A DNA stretch of 64,000 bases from an uncultured Collinsella sp. (GTDB lineage Bacteria; Actinomycetota; Coriobacteriia; Coriobacteriales; Coriobacteriaceae). The notes under the pieces were generated by a model, which was not told the origin of the DNA, searched no databases, and saw only the letters and a program-made list of their open reading frames with translations. The translations under genes were made by a program, and so were the position numbers. The stretch lies in NCBI GenBank assembly GCA_959026535.1, contig CAUFMB010000003.1:1-64000 (forward strand), given 5' to 3'. Of this stretch, positions 15,946-23,506 are shown piece by piece. The number at the start of each line of letters is the position of its first letter. The first letter of the stretch is position 1.

Positions 15946-16356
15946 ATGGGCCTCTTCGATACGTTCTTCTCCAGTGTCACCGGCGGCAGTCGAGAGCCTC
16001 AAAAACCATCAAACGTCGAGCTCGAGCTGCGCCGCAGGCTTACTGTGCTCGCAAGCGACGGGGCCACTCAAGACACTCCCCTGCGCTATTTCCTGCGCTG
16101 GGCGGGGCAAGTCCAGGGCGTTGGCTTTCGCTTTACCAACACCAACCTCGCGCAGGCACGCGCGCTCACCGGCTGGGTGCGTAACATGGAAGACGGCTCA
16201 GTCGAGATGGAGATACAGGGAGCTCCGGCAAATATCCTATCTCATCTCGAGGCGCTTCATGCCTCCTACGAGCGCATGGGAACGCGTTTTCGCCTCGTAG
16301 ACGCCCAGGCCCGAGCCCCACTTACCAATGAAGACGGTTTCATGCCTCGTTATTAG
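15946..16356 (+). CDS. Acylphosphatase-domain protein
   Basis: The protein has 136 residues, about 45 longer than a minimal acylphosphatase (about 90). The C-terminal part carries the diagnostic WAGQVQGVGFRFT phosphate loop with its arginine, and TGWVRNMEDGSVEMEIQG with the catalytic asparagine. Acylphosphatases hydrolyse acyl phosphates such as carbamoyl phosphate. The 45-residue N-terminal extension (MGLFDTFFSSVTGGSREP...) is of unknown role; an internal start is possible. It is coupled to the preceding oxidoreductase by a two-base gap. Confidence 0.85.
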   Translation: MGLFDTFFSSVTGGSREPQKPSNVELELRRRLTVLASDGATQDTPLRYFLRWAGQVQGVGFRFTNTNLAQARALTGWVRNMEDGSVEMEIQGAPANILSHLEALHASYERMGTRFRLVDAQARAPLTNEDGFMPRY

Positions 16357-16417
16357 TATTGTGTGCTAAATACGGTATCATTTACCTACGACCGTTGATA
16401 GAAAAGAGGCGAGGCGC

Positions 16418-16798
16418 ATGGCGGTGCAAAGAAGGAATACCAAGCAGCGAAAGCTGGTTCTTGACGCCGTGCGCCAAAGCTATAACCATCCCACCGCCGA
16501 CGAAATCTACAACGCCGTGCGCGAACAGGATGACAAGATCAGCCGCGGCACGGTCTACCGCAACCTCAATCTCTTGGCCGACGCCGGCGAGATTCTCTCC
16601 ATCAAGACGCCGGGCGGCAGCCGCTTCGATCGCACGATCGAGCCGCATGCGCATATCATCTGCACCTCATGCAGCCGCGTCATCGACGTACCGCTCCCCT
16701 TCGATGCCCAGCTCGACGCCAAAGCGTCCGAGCAAATCGGCTGGCACGTCACGTCGCACTACACCATCTTCGAGGGTCTCTGCCCCGACTGCCGGTAG
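16418..16798 (+). CDS. Fur-family regulator, PerR-like
   Basis: This is a metalloregulator of 126 residues with an N-terminal winged helix (SRGTVYRNLNLLADAGEI recognition region). The regulatory metal site reads RFDRTIEPHAHIIC. The Asp after RF matches the position that makes PerR peroxide-sensitive, and HAH supplies the histidines. The structural zinc site is the two CxxC motifs CTSC and CPDC. PerR proteins repress peroxide defence genes with Fe or Mn as corepressor; an oxygen-sensitive gut anaerobe would use it this way. Fur, Zur or Mur cannot be wholly excluded. Its TAG stop is the outer edge of a long palindrome shared with the convergent HAD gene. Confidence 0.88.
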   Translation: MAVQRRNTKQRKLVLDAVRQSYNHPTADEIYNAVREQDDKISRGTVYRNLNLLADAGEILSIKTPGGSRFDRTIEPHAHIICTSCSRVIDVPLPFDAQLDAKASEQIGWHVTSHYTIFEGLCPDCR

Positions 16799-16878
16799 AT
16801 GTTTGGGACATGCCTTAAAATCCACCTTTCCGCACTCTGCAGCAAAAAGTAGATTTCTAGGCATACCCCAAATATCTA
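16796..16878. repeat. 83-bp palindrome containing the stop codons of both convergent genes
   Basis: Arms of 36 nt (16796-16831 and 16843-16878) are imperfectly complementary, beginning TAGAT-TTTGGG--ATGCCT on each strand with small symmetric mismatches, around an 11-nt centre. The outermost TAG on each strand is the stop codon of the gene entering from that side. It can work as a bidirectional terminator or decay-blocking hairpin. Confidence 0.85.
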
Positions 16879-17673
16879 CTCGGCGAGCAGGCGATGCAGC
16901 TCCTCTTCGACCGTGCGCGCGTAGCGGACACGGTCGTTGATGCCGCGCATGGTGGGGTTGCAGCTCTCCATCAGATAGGGACGGCCCACGACGTTGAGCA
17001 TGTCGCGATCGTTCTCATTGTCGCCAAACGCCATCATCTCATCGGGCGAAATCCCCAGAGCGCGACCGTAATCGGCAAGCGCGGAGCCCTTGCCCGAATC
17101 AAAGCCGATAAAGTCCGTCCATTCGGTTCCCGATGTCATGACATCGACTCGATCACTAAAGTGGCGCTCGAAATACTCCAGCGCCGCCGGCTGCTCCGCC
17201 TCGGGCGTCTGGAAGGCGATCTTAATGACATCCTCGTCAATGTCTTCGGGACGGTCGACTACCGCCACATCACAATGGACCTCATAACGCAGGTGGTCAA
17301 CAAACGCATCGTTGCCGCTCATGGTGTAGAGGTGTCCCTCGCACGAAAGGGTCACGTCGGCATGGGGGTAGGCGACCACGGCATTCGCGATATCCATGGC
17401 CAGGCCACGCTCCATAGAACGCTTGACCACGGCACGCCCCTCGCTCATGACCAGGGCTCCGTTTTCGCATACATAGGCGAGTTCATCGGCCACCGGGGCA
17501 AACAGATAGCGCAAGCTCGCATATTGACGGCCGCTCGCCGGCATAAACACAATACCGCGACGATGCAGCTCATCAATGAGCTCAAAGGCCTCGGAACGCG
17601 GCTCGCGCTCCCCCGGATGCAGCAACGTGCCGTCCAAATCGCATGCAATCAGCTTGATTCCCTCAAGACCCAT
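16876..17673 (-). CDS. Cof-type HAD-superfamily phosphatase
   Basis: This is a haloacid dehalogenase phosphatase of class IIB, 265 residues. Motif I is LIACDLDGTLLHP (8-20) with the nucleophile and acid/base aspartates, motif II is the FMPASGRQY serine, motif III lysine is in SGKGSALADYGRALG, and motif IV is MMAFGDNENDRDML. The cap lies between motifs II and III. Family members dephosphorylate sugar phosphates, FMN or PLP; the substrate is not predictable. ATG at 17673 lacks a strong Shine-Dalgarno (GGGGGAAG weakly placed). It is downstream of the UreE-like gene on the same strand. Confidence 0.9.
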   Translation of the reverse strand: MGLEGIKLIACDLDGTLLHPGEREPRSEAFELIDELHRRGIVFMPASGRQYASLRYLFAPVADELAYVCENGALVMSEGRAVVKRSMERGLAMDIANAVVAYPHADVTLSCEGHLYTMSGNDAFVDHLRYEVHCDVAVVDRPEDIDEDVIKIAFQTPEAEQPAALEYFERHFSDRVDVMTSGTEWTDFIGFDSGKGSALADYGRALGISPDEMMAFGDNENDRDMLNVVGRPYLMESCNPTMRGINDRVRYARTVEEELHRLLAE

Positions 17674-17701
17674 ATGCTTCCCCCAAAGCCTCCTATCAAC
17701 A

Positions 17702-17744
17702 GCAAGACGGACCTTGATCGGTCACCCCTCAAAGCCCGTCTTGC
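17702..17744 (-). terminator. Nested hairpin after the UreE-like gene
   Basis: A 9-bp perfect outer stem GCAAGACGG/CCGTCTTGC has an inner GACC/GGTC stem. It lies 12 bases after the UreE-like stop and has no clear U-tract. Confidence 0.55.
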
Positions 17745-17756
17745 GCATACGCGCGC

Positions 17757-18335
17757 TTAGTCGCGCGTCTTTTTAACGATGGTAAAGTCCGGAGCCATGC
17801 TCACGACAACATCGGCCGCGCTCGACGCAAAGCGTCGACCCGCATCGAGCTCGTGCGAAACAATCGAGATTCGAGCTCCCTCGACGCCGCGAAGCATACG
17901 GCCCAAAACCGGCTGCACCGGCGTATACATGCGCACGGTATGCTCATCCGAGTCACCCCGGAAGAGCGGCGCATGCATGTTGCCGATCTCCCAGCACGCA
18001 TGCGCGAGCGCAATCGGATCCATGCGATCGACTTCGACCAAATAGACCTCGGCGCTGCGCAGGCGCACGACAACCACCAGGGGCACCACGCCCGAACGGT
18101 CAATGGCGAGCACGTCGCCGTCGACAAGACGACCGCCGTCGGCAGTATCCAGCCGAACATCAATCGTGCGCCCCAGCTCCGTCACGCCCACAAACGCGCA
18201 TACATCAGCCTGATCCCAATCGAGCAGCAACTCGTCAACTTCAAAGACACCGCCCAGCTCCCGGCGAAGCAGGAGTTCATAGGACGGATCGTTGAGATTT
18301 CCCAAGCATGTCGTCGAAATCAAGCGTTCAGGCAT
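17757..18335 (-). CDS. UreE-like nickel metallochaperone homologue
   Basis: The protein has 192 residues. The middle and C-terminal parts resemble urease accessory protein UreE: LVDGDVLAIDRSG, then an MDPIALAHACWEIGNMH block. In UreE the equivalent region ends LGNRH, and its histidine binds nickel at the dimer interface. No His-rich tail is present and there are no urease structural genes in the window. It starts three bases after the stop of the SlyD-like gene, itself a family that delivers nickel, so a nickel-handling pair, perhaps for hydrogenase, is the best inference. ATG at 18335. Confidence 0.7.
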   Translation of the reverse strand: MPERLISTTCLGNLNDPSYELLLRRELGGVFEVDELLLDWDQADVCAFVGVTELGRTIDVRLDTADGGRLVDGDVLAIDRSGVVPLVVVVRLRSAEVYLVEVDRMDPIALAHACWEIGNMHAPLFRGDSDEHTVRMYTPVQPVLGRMLRGVEGARISIVSHELDAGRRFASSAADVVVSMAPDFTIVKKTRD

Positions 18336-18338
18336 ACT

Positions 18339-18767
18339 CTAGCCCTCAACCTCGACGAGCTCGATATCAAAGTTGAGGTCCTTGCCGGCCAGCTCGTGGT
18401 TGGCGTCGAGCGTCACGGCCTCGGGCGTTACGTCGATGACCACAGCGGGGACGGGCACACCGCTCGGCGTAGACAGGAAGAGCTTCATGCCCTTCTCGAT
18501 CTGCTCGATGTTGGGAACCTGTTCGGCCGGGAAGGTCAGGACCATCTCGGGGTTGTGCTCGCCGTAGGCATCAGCAGCAGGAATGTGCACGGTCTTCTTC
18601 TCGCCCACCTGCATGTCGACAACAGCGGCGTCGAAGCCCTTGATCATCTGGCCGGCGCCACAGGTGAACTCCAGCGGCTCGCCGCGATCGTAGGAGCTAT
18701 CGAACTGCGTGCCGTCGTCGAGCGTGCCACGATAATGGGTCTTGACCTTCTTGCCCTGGTTGGACAT
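18339..18767 (-). CDS. SlyD-like FKBP-type peptidyl-prolyl isomerase
   Basis: The protein has 142 residues with an FKBP core split by an insert-in-flap domain, the SlyD arrangement. The first FKBP half is KVKTHYRGTLDDGTQFDSS and the active-site part is GQMIKGFDAAVVDMQVGEK. The insert runs from about 70 to 120 (HIPAADAYGEHNPEM...), and the end LDANHELAGKDLNFDIEL is diagnostic for SlyD. The metal-binding His/Cys-rich tail of E. coli SlyD is missing. ATG at 18767 has ACGGAGG upstream. First gene of a pair with the UreE-like protein. Confidence 0.92.
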   Translation of the reverse strand: MSNQGKKVKTHYRGTLDDGTQFDSSYDRGEPLEFTCGAGQMIKGFDAAVVDMQVGEKKTVHIPAADAYGEHNPEMVLTFPAEQVPNIEQIEKGMKLFLSTPSGVPVPAVVIDVTPEAVTLDANHELAGKDLNFDIELVEVEG

Positions 18768-18888
18768 GGAAACCTCCGTATATAAGGGCGGCGCACAACG
18801 CAAGCCGCCGTGAACATATGGCGCTAACTATACCCTAGTCATACAATTCAAAGACAGTTTGCAAAGAAACGCTGCAACCGGAGGAACT

Positions 18889-19902
18889 ATGGCATATCCC
18901 GTATTTGACCTACACTGCGACACCGCCGACCGCATCGGCTGGGCCACGCTCGATCTCGACCTGCGCTTTACCGCCGGCACCGATGGTTATTTCCCCGGCG
19001 ACGAAACGCATCCGCAAGATTTCGACCTCATCGAGGGCAACGCCTGCGCCATCTCGCTCGCAAAGATCGGCAACACGCCGTGGGCACAGTGCTTCGCCAC
19101 GTTTGTCCCCGACGAGATTCCCACCGCCCACGCCGCGCGCTTCCAGGCGCAGATCATGGCGCACATGAGCGGCCAGGCAATGCTCAACCACGACCGCATG
19201 GTCAACGTACGCAGCGCCGCCGACATTCGCCCTGCGCTCAAAGACGGCAAGGTCGCCTGCATCCACACCATCGAAAACGCCACGTTCTTTGCCGAGGACC
19301 CCGCGCTGATCGAGGTGCTCAAGAGCCTGGGCGTACTCATGTCATCACTCAGCTGGAACGCGCAGGGGCCGCTCGCGAGCGGCCACGACACCCACGCCGG
19401 CCTCACCGCCGCCGGCATCGAGGCCCTTACGCAGATGGAGCACGCCGGCATGGTGCTCGACGTCTCCCACCTCAGCGATGAGTGCTTTGACGAGGTTGTC
19501 GCCCACGCCACGCGCCCCTTCGTCGCCAGCCACTCCAACTCCCGCGCGGTTTGCGGCGTCAAGCGCAACCTCACCGACGACCAGTTCCGCACCATTCGCG
19601 ACATGGGCGGTATCGTCGGCCTCAACTACTGCAGCGAGTTCCTTTCCAACGACGCAACCGACAAAACCGCCGCAGACGTCACCTTCGACCAGCTAGCGGC
19701 ACATATCGAGCACTGGCTCGACCTGGGCGGCGAGGACGTCATCGCACTCGGTGGCGACTGGGACGGTGCCACGGTGCCCGCCTTCCTCTCCGATGCCAGC
19801 ATGATGCCCGAGTTCCAGAACATGCTCTCCAAGCACTTTGGCAAGACCGTGATGCAAAAGCTCTGCAGCGACAACGCGCTTGCCTTCTTTGAGCGTTATT
19901 AA
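18889..19902 (+). CDS. Membrane dipeptidase (peptidase M19 family)
   Basis: This is a renal-dipeptidase-like zinc metallohydrolase of 337 residues with an amidohydrolase barrel. The first metal ligands are in FDLHCDTAD (HxD), the bridging Glu is in ACIHTIENATFF, and later ligand histidines are in VLDVSHLSDE and FVASHSNSR. The family hydrolyses dipeptides, including those with D-residues. There is no signal peptide, so it acts in the cytoplasm. ATG at 18889 has GGAGG upstream. It is divergent from slyD and followed by a strong GC-rich hairpin. Confidence 0.93.
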   Translation: MAYPVFDLHCDTADRIGWATLDLDLRFTAGTDGYFPGDETHPQDFDLIEGNACAISLAKIGNTPWAQCFATFVPDEIPTAHAARFQAQIMAHMSGQAMLNHDRMVNVRSAADIRPALKDGKVACIHTIENATFFAEDPALIEVLKSLGVLMSSLSWNAQGPLASGHDTHAGLTAAGIEALTQMEHAGMVLDVSHLSDECFDEVVAHATRPFVASHSNSRAVCGVKRNLTDDQFRTIRDMGGIVGLNYCSEFLSNDATDKTAADVTFDQLAAHIEHWLDLGGEDVIALGGDWDGATVPAFLSDASMMPEFQNMLSKHFGKTVMQKLCSDNALAFFERY

Positions 19903-19918
19903 TTTCACATCCCTTGAG

Positions 19919-19954
19919 CGGGCCGGCATGCCGAACGGTCGACATGCCGGCCCG
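19919..19954 (+). terminator. GC-rich hairpin after the dipeptidase
   Basis: A perfect 12-bp stem CGGGCCGGCATG/CATGCCGGCCCG with a 12-nt loop is not followed by a T-run. The next gene starts 24 bases later, so it could also affect expression of that gene. Confidence 0.6.
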
Positions 19955-19977
19955 TCCCCCAATCCAAAGGACCGCTT

Positions 19978-20754
19978 TTGACGCAGCAGTTTACGATTTC
20001 CGCATCCCGACCGGATGGGACGCCCATCCCCGTCGTCGTTACCAAAAAGTGCGTCAAGAACTTCAACCTACGCGTCACTTCGAGCGGTGAGGTCCACGCC
20101 AGCGCACCGCTCGGCGCCACCCGCGAGCGTATCGAAGCGTTTGTGAAGCGCAACAGCGCCTGGATTATCAGCCGACTTGCCCAGCGCGAGCAGCGTCAGA
20201 CGACGGCACGAGAGCCGCTCAGCCCCTCGTCCATCATTGCACTTTGGGGCAAGCCCATCACGGTACAGGATGCACTCGATCACAACTTTGCATCACCCGC
20301 ACCGCGACCCAAACAGGCCACCTTCGCAAGTTTTATGGGTACCGATGAATCGGACGAAGGCCCACAGGCCAAGCGGCACGCAATCCTCGACGGCCTAACG
20401 TCCGATGAGCTCCAAGCCCGTATCGACCAGCTCTATGCAACCGAGGTCACCACGGCGCTGTACGATATGGTGCACGCGTACGAAATCGCAATGGGCGTCA
20501 CCGTGGCCCGCGTCTCCGTGCGCAGCATGAAAACGCGCTGGGGATCATGCACGCCCAAGACCGGCGCCATTCGCATCGCACGCGAACTTGCCGCCTATCC
20601 TGCCGAATGCCTCGACATGGTTGTCGCCCACGAGCTCGTCCACTTGCTCGAGCCAAGCCACAATCAGCGATTCCACGCCCTGCTCGACACGTACTGTCCC
20701 AACAATAAAGCTCTGTCGCAGCGGCTCAAGCAGCCACCCCTCAACAAGCTCTAG
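19978..20754 (+). CDS. YgjP/SprT-like metallopeptidase-domain protein
   Basis: The protein has 258 residues of the YgjP (DUF45) family. The zinc motif is HELVHLLEPSHNQRF, that is HExxH plus a downstream His, preceded by MKTRWGSCTPKTGAIR, the family hallmark. Function is unproven; homologues sit near tRNA or repair genes and are thought to be proteases. TTG at 19978 is the start, with AAAGGA seven bases upstream. It is convergent with folB, with only six bases between the stops. Confidence 0.88.
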   Translation: MTQQFTISASRPDGTPIPVVVTKKCVKNFNLRVTSSGEVHASAPLGATRERIEAFVKRNSAWIISRLAQREQRQTTAREPLSPSSIIALWGKPITVQDALDHNFASPAPRPKQATFASFMGTDESDEGPQAKRHAILDGLTSDELQARIDQLYATEVTTALYDMVHAYEIAMGVTVARVSVRSMKTRWGSCTPKTGAIRIARELAAYPAECLDMVVAHELVHLLEPSHNQRFHALLDTYCPNNKALSQRLKQPPLNKL

Positions 20755-20760
20755 CGTCGA

Positions 20761-21246
20761 CTAGCGCACGCGCTCGATCTCGACGCCGCAGCTTGCCAGA
20801 GGCAGGCCAACAGGAGCCCACGGCTTATCGAGCTTTATGCGCACACCAAGCAGCGAGGAATAACGGCGCAGCAGCATCTGGGCTGTCCCCTCGGCTGCCG
20901 CCTCGATGAGCTTAAACGTATGCTCGCGCAGATAGCCATCGACATCGTGGCACACCGAGCCGTAGTCAATCGAGGCATCCAGGTTATCGTGCTCCCCCGC
21001 CGCGCGCAGGTCGGCATAGAGCACCAGAGAAACGATGAACTTCTGACCCAGCGCATTCTCCTCGGGATACACGCCATGGTTGGCAAAAACCTCAAGGCCG
21101 TCAATGACAATGCGATCGGCATGGCGCAGATCGTCATAGCTCACGTGAGACACCGCCGTTGCGGTGGATATTTCGCCCCTTCCACGGCGAGCGAGCTCGG
21201 CGCCTTCAGTCTTGGTTGCATTCTCGGGCAGTTTCTTGTTACTCAA
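20761..21246 (-). CDS. folB: Dihydroneopterin aldolase
   Basis: The FolB domain occupies residues 45-161 of 161. Characteristic blocks are IVIDGLEVFANHGVYPEEN with the catalytic Glu, YGSVCHDVDGYL, TFKLIEAAAEG and KLDKPWAPVG with the catalytic lysine. The enzyme makes 6-hydroxymethyl-dihydropterin for folate. The first 40 residues (MSNKKLPENATKTEGAELAR...) are an unusual low-complexity leader. The chosen TTG at 21246 is supported by AAGGAG; a later start would shorten it. It is the third gene of folE-HD-folB on the minus strand, 43 bases after the HD gene. Confidence 0.92.
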   Translation of the reverse strand: MSNKKLPENATKTEGAELARRGRGEISTATAVSHVSYDDLRHADRIVIDGLEVFANHGVYPEENALGQKFIVSLVLYADLRAAGEHDNLDASIDYGSVCHDVDGYLREHTFKLIEAAAEGTAQMLLRRYSSLLGVRIKLDKPWAPVGLPLASCGVEIERVR

Positions 21247-21289
21247 CGCGATCGTCTCCTTCGTTTAGAACCCCGACCGCGCAAACTAA

Positions 21290-21871
21290 CTACACGCGAA
21301 TCGACAGGTTCTTTTTATCATCGCTCCAGTTGCAAGCGTTGCGCGCGGGGCATGCAAAGCAGGCACGCGACGCTTTGTCGGCTGCATAGAGCAGACGCTC
21401 AAGCGGTTGGCTGTTCACGCGCAGCTTTCGATGGCCCAGAATGGCCGTCTTAATGGCTGCGGCATCGGCCGGCTCAAACGCCACGTCATCGGGCATGCCG
21501 CCGAGAATCGCATCAGCGACGCGTTCGCTTGCAACATCATGGGATATACCCGATTCATACTGTTCATCTTTGCCGATATCGTGAAGAAGTGCCGTGGCGT
21601 AGATGACCTCGCGGTCAAATTCGAGCTGCTCCTCGAGATTCTTGATCCACATAATGCGAGCGACATCGAGCAGATGGTCAATACCGTGGCGGCAGAAGAT
21701 GCGCCCCGATTCCAACTGTACGATGTTGCCCAGGTGCCGCCGGAACAGCCCGTTGGCACAAATGTAATCAATGCGAGGCATGGCACCAAAGGGGGCCAGG
21801 CCCGAAGCCATAAAGCCGCGACGCGACGTCCCCTCATCGGTCTTCGATGTAAAGTCGTTGACGACTCTCAT
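21290..21871 (-). CDS. HD-domain phosphohydrolase-like protein in folate operon
   Basis: The protein has 193 residues. The HD metal motif is visible: His in FCRHGIDHLLDVARI (about 61-65), HD in LLHDIGKDE (about 96-97), and a later GHRKL region. The C-terminus has a Cys cluster CFACPARNAC (CxxCxxxxxC) that could bind a metal or Fe-S centre, unusual for small HD proteins. It starts two bases after folE and is followed by folB. The family may hydrolyse phosphomonoesters or nucleotides. One idea is removal of phosphate from dihydroneopterin triphosphate, the missing step between FolE and FolB, but this is inference. Confidence 0.82.
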   Translation of the reverse strand: MRVVNDFTSKTDEGTSRRGFMASGLAPFGAMPRIDYICANGLFRRHLGNIVQLESGRIFCRHGIDHLLDVARIMWIKNLEEQLEFDREVIYATALLHDIGKDEQYESGISHDVASERVADAILGGMPDDVAFEPADAAAIKTAILGHRKLRVNSQPLERLLYAADKASRACFACPARNACNWSDDKKNLSIRV

Positions 21872-21873
21872 GG

Positions 21874-22431
21874 TTAGCGGCCCAGCATCCTAAAGAACCG
21901 CTCCTCGAGCGCGGGATCGGTCTCAAAGACGCCGCGGCGAGCGAGCGTCACGGTCTTGGTGCCAGGCTTTTGCACGCCGCGCATGGTCATGCACATATGC
22001 TCAGCCTCCATGAGCACAATCGCTCCCTGGGGAGCGAGATACTCCATGAGGGCATCGGCAACCTGTGCGCACAGCTGCTCCTGCAGCTGCAGACGACGGG
22101 CGTAGACCTCAACCGTGCGGGCAAGCTTAGAGAGCCCTGCGACACGGCCGTTGGGGATATAACCAATGGCGGCCTTGCCATAAAACGGCAGCAGATGATG
22201 TTCGCACAGCGAGTAGAACGTGATGTCGCGCTCGATAACCAAGTCGTTCGAAGCGACGGCAAAGGTTTTGGACAGGTGCTCCTCGGCACTCTGATCCATA
22301 CCGCCGGCGATCTCACCATACATACGGGCAACGCGCGCCGGGGTCTCCAGCAGGCCCTCACGAGTTGGGTCCTCGCCTATGCCCTCAAGCAACAGCTTAA
22401 TGGCGGCCTCGACTTTTTCCTGATCGACCAT
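21874..22431 (-). CDS. folE: GTP cyclohydrolase I
   Basis: This is type IA GTP cyclohydrolase of 185 residues, the first enzyme of tetrahydrofolate biosynthesis. The zinc ligands are in [12 protein letters not shown] (Cys and His) and in [16 protein letters not shown] (Cys). The substrate block [24 protein letters not shown] is intact. Length is normal. ATG at 22431. It leads the folE-HD-folB unit and lies 66 bases downstream of nrdG on the same strand. Confidence 0.96.
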   Translation of the reverse strand: MVDQEKVEAAIKLLLEGIGEDPTREGLLETPARVARMYGEIAGGMDQSAEEHLSKTFAVASNDLVIERDITFYSLCEHHLLPFYGKAAIGYIPNGRVAGLSKLARTVEVYARRLQLQEQLCAQVADALMEYLAPQGAIVLMEAEHMCMTMRGVQKPGTKTVTLARRGVFETDPALEERFFRMLGR

Positions 22432-22497
22432 CTGGGCCTCACTTTTCCGATTTCACGTTCGCGCTATGGTACCACGCCCTTTGGCATCGGCCACAAG

Positions 22498-23079
22498 CTA
22501 CATAGTATGGGTCGAATAGACCGGATCGTCCCGCCAAAGCTCCACAGCGTCGCAAAGCGCAACGCCCTCACGCACAGCGCGGTCGCGCGTAGCGTTCATA
22601 TCGATCACACGCTGGTTACTCGAGCCTCTAAAACGCAATGAGATATCGTACAGATCCTGAACGAACGGGCCGTCCACCAACATGTCGAGGCAGGCCAGGA
22701 TACGGTTCGTCACCTCGGTATGATGACGGCCACCCGGCATAAGCTCCTCGAGCACGTCGCCGGTAAAGCACCAAATAGTCTTCCCCGACCCCGATGGATA
22801 GGCCGCGCGAACACGCTCGACAAAATCAACGAGTCCCGCCTGGTTCTCAGGTTCCATGGGCTCGCCGCCCAAAATTGTCAGACCGTCGTTAAAGGGATGG
22901 TCGAGGCTCTCGATAATCTTGTCCTCGACGGCGCGATCAAAGGGCTCGCCCGCAGCAAAGTCCCACGCGACAGAGTTAAAACAATTCTTGCACCCACGAC
23001 GGCACCCACTCACAAACAGAGAAGTACGGACGCCTTCTCCATCAGCAATGTCGAAATACTTAATGTTCGCGTAGTTCAT
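22498..23079 (-). CDS. nrdG: Anaerobic ribonucleoside-triphosphate reductase activating protein
   Basis: This is a radical-SAM activase of 193 residues that generates the glycyl radical on NrdD. The radical-SAM cysteines are in SGCRRGCKNCFN (CxxxCxxC), followed by the GGEPMEPEN motif for SAM binding. The ATG at 23079 has GGAGAGTTACC upstream; an upstream frame reaching 23235 has no site and crosses a hairpin. It lies 427 bases downstream of nrdD in the same direction, with an unusually large repeat-filled gap between them, so it may have its own promoter or depend on readthrough. Confidence 0.95.
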   Translation of the reverse strand: MNYANIKYFDIADGEGVRTSLFVSGCRRGCKNCFNSVAWDFAAGEPFDRAVEDKIIESLDHPFNDGLTILGGEPMEPENQAGLVDFVERVRAAYPSGSGKTIWCFTGDVLEELMPGGRHHTEVTNRILACLDMLVDGPFVQDLYDISLRFRGSSNQRVIDMNATRDRAVREGVALCDAVELWRDDPVYSTHTM

Positions 23080-23080
23080 A

Positions 23081-23194
23081 GGTAACTCTCCTGGGAGGCC
23101 GGGACATATCATCCCGTCCTCAAACATTCTCGGCCTTCGGCCTGCGAAACTGCGGGCGGGACGATATGTCCCGGCCTCATGCAAAGGGTAACTC
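23081..23194. repeat. Hairpin element flanked by 8-bp direct repeats
   Basis: GGTAACTC occurs at 23081-23088 and 23187-23194. Between them, 23-nt arms (23097-23119 and 23154-23176, two mismatches) enclose an inner GGCC-TTC-GGCC stem. The direct repeats look like a target-site duplication around a small inserted hairpin, directly upstream of the nrdG ribosome binding site. Confidence 0.7.
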
Positions 23195-23309
23195 AATGAA
23201 CGAAGTGAACATCGAGCATAGGGTTCGAGGTCCAATAGAAACTGGGTTGCGGCTCAACCGCCATCGCAAGTAAATCGCAGCTGCAGCTCGAATTATTTCC
23301 GCTAAGAAC

Positions 23310-23356
23310 TTCGAGGAGTGAGCAGACCGCATGCTGCATCTCAGCTACATCAACTT
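23310..23356 (+). pseudogene. Inverted remnant of the nrdD 3' end
   Basis: This segment aligns without gaps to the last codons of nrdD (minus strand) and the bases between its stop and the hairpin. It keeps GAGGAG and, with one change in 17, the stretch encoding the DRVLHL end (here DRMLHL, same frame), but has an in-frame TGA. It is in opposite orientation to nrdD and leads into the left arm of the large inverted repeat. Confidence 0.65.
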
Positions 23357-23495
23357 GGCTGAACCGAGAGGGCCGCTTGGGCTTTTGCTCGATATGAGTT
23401 CCGCACGCAAAGAAGGCCACTTAATGTGGCCTTCGTCTTGCGCAGGACTGTCCGAAATAGCGAGCAAATGCCCAAGCGGCCCTCTCGGTTCAGCC
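23357..23495. repeat. Large inverted repeat between nrdD and nrdG
   Basis: Arms of 35 nt (23357-23391 and 23461-23495) have a single mismatch. The inner stem GAAGGCCAC/GTGGCCTTC (23412-23420 and 23426-23434) closes a TTAAT loop, with partial pairing between. It begins 12 bases after the nrdD stop. It can fold as a long nested hairpin in RNA or a cruciform in DNA. Confidence 0.9.
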
Positions 23496-23506
23496 CCGGA
23501 GCGGTA

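Noticed and set aside
23193..23420. Two short frames sharing a PKRPSRFS motif across the nrdD-nrdG gap
   Set aside because: The shared motif results from the inverted repeat being read on both strands, not from paralogous proteins.
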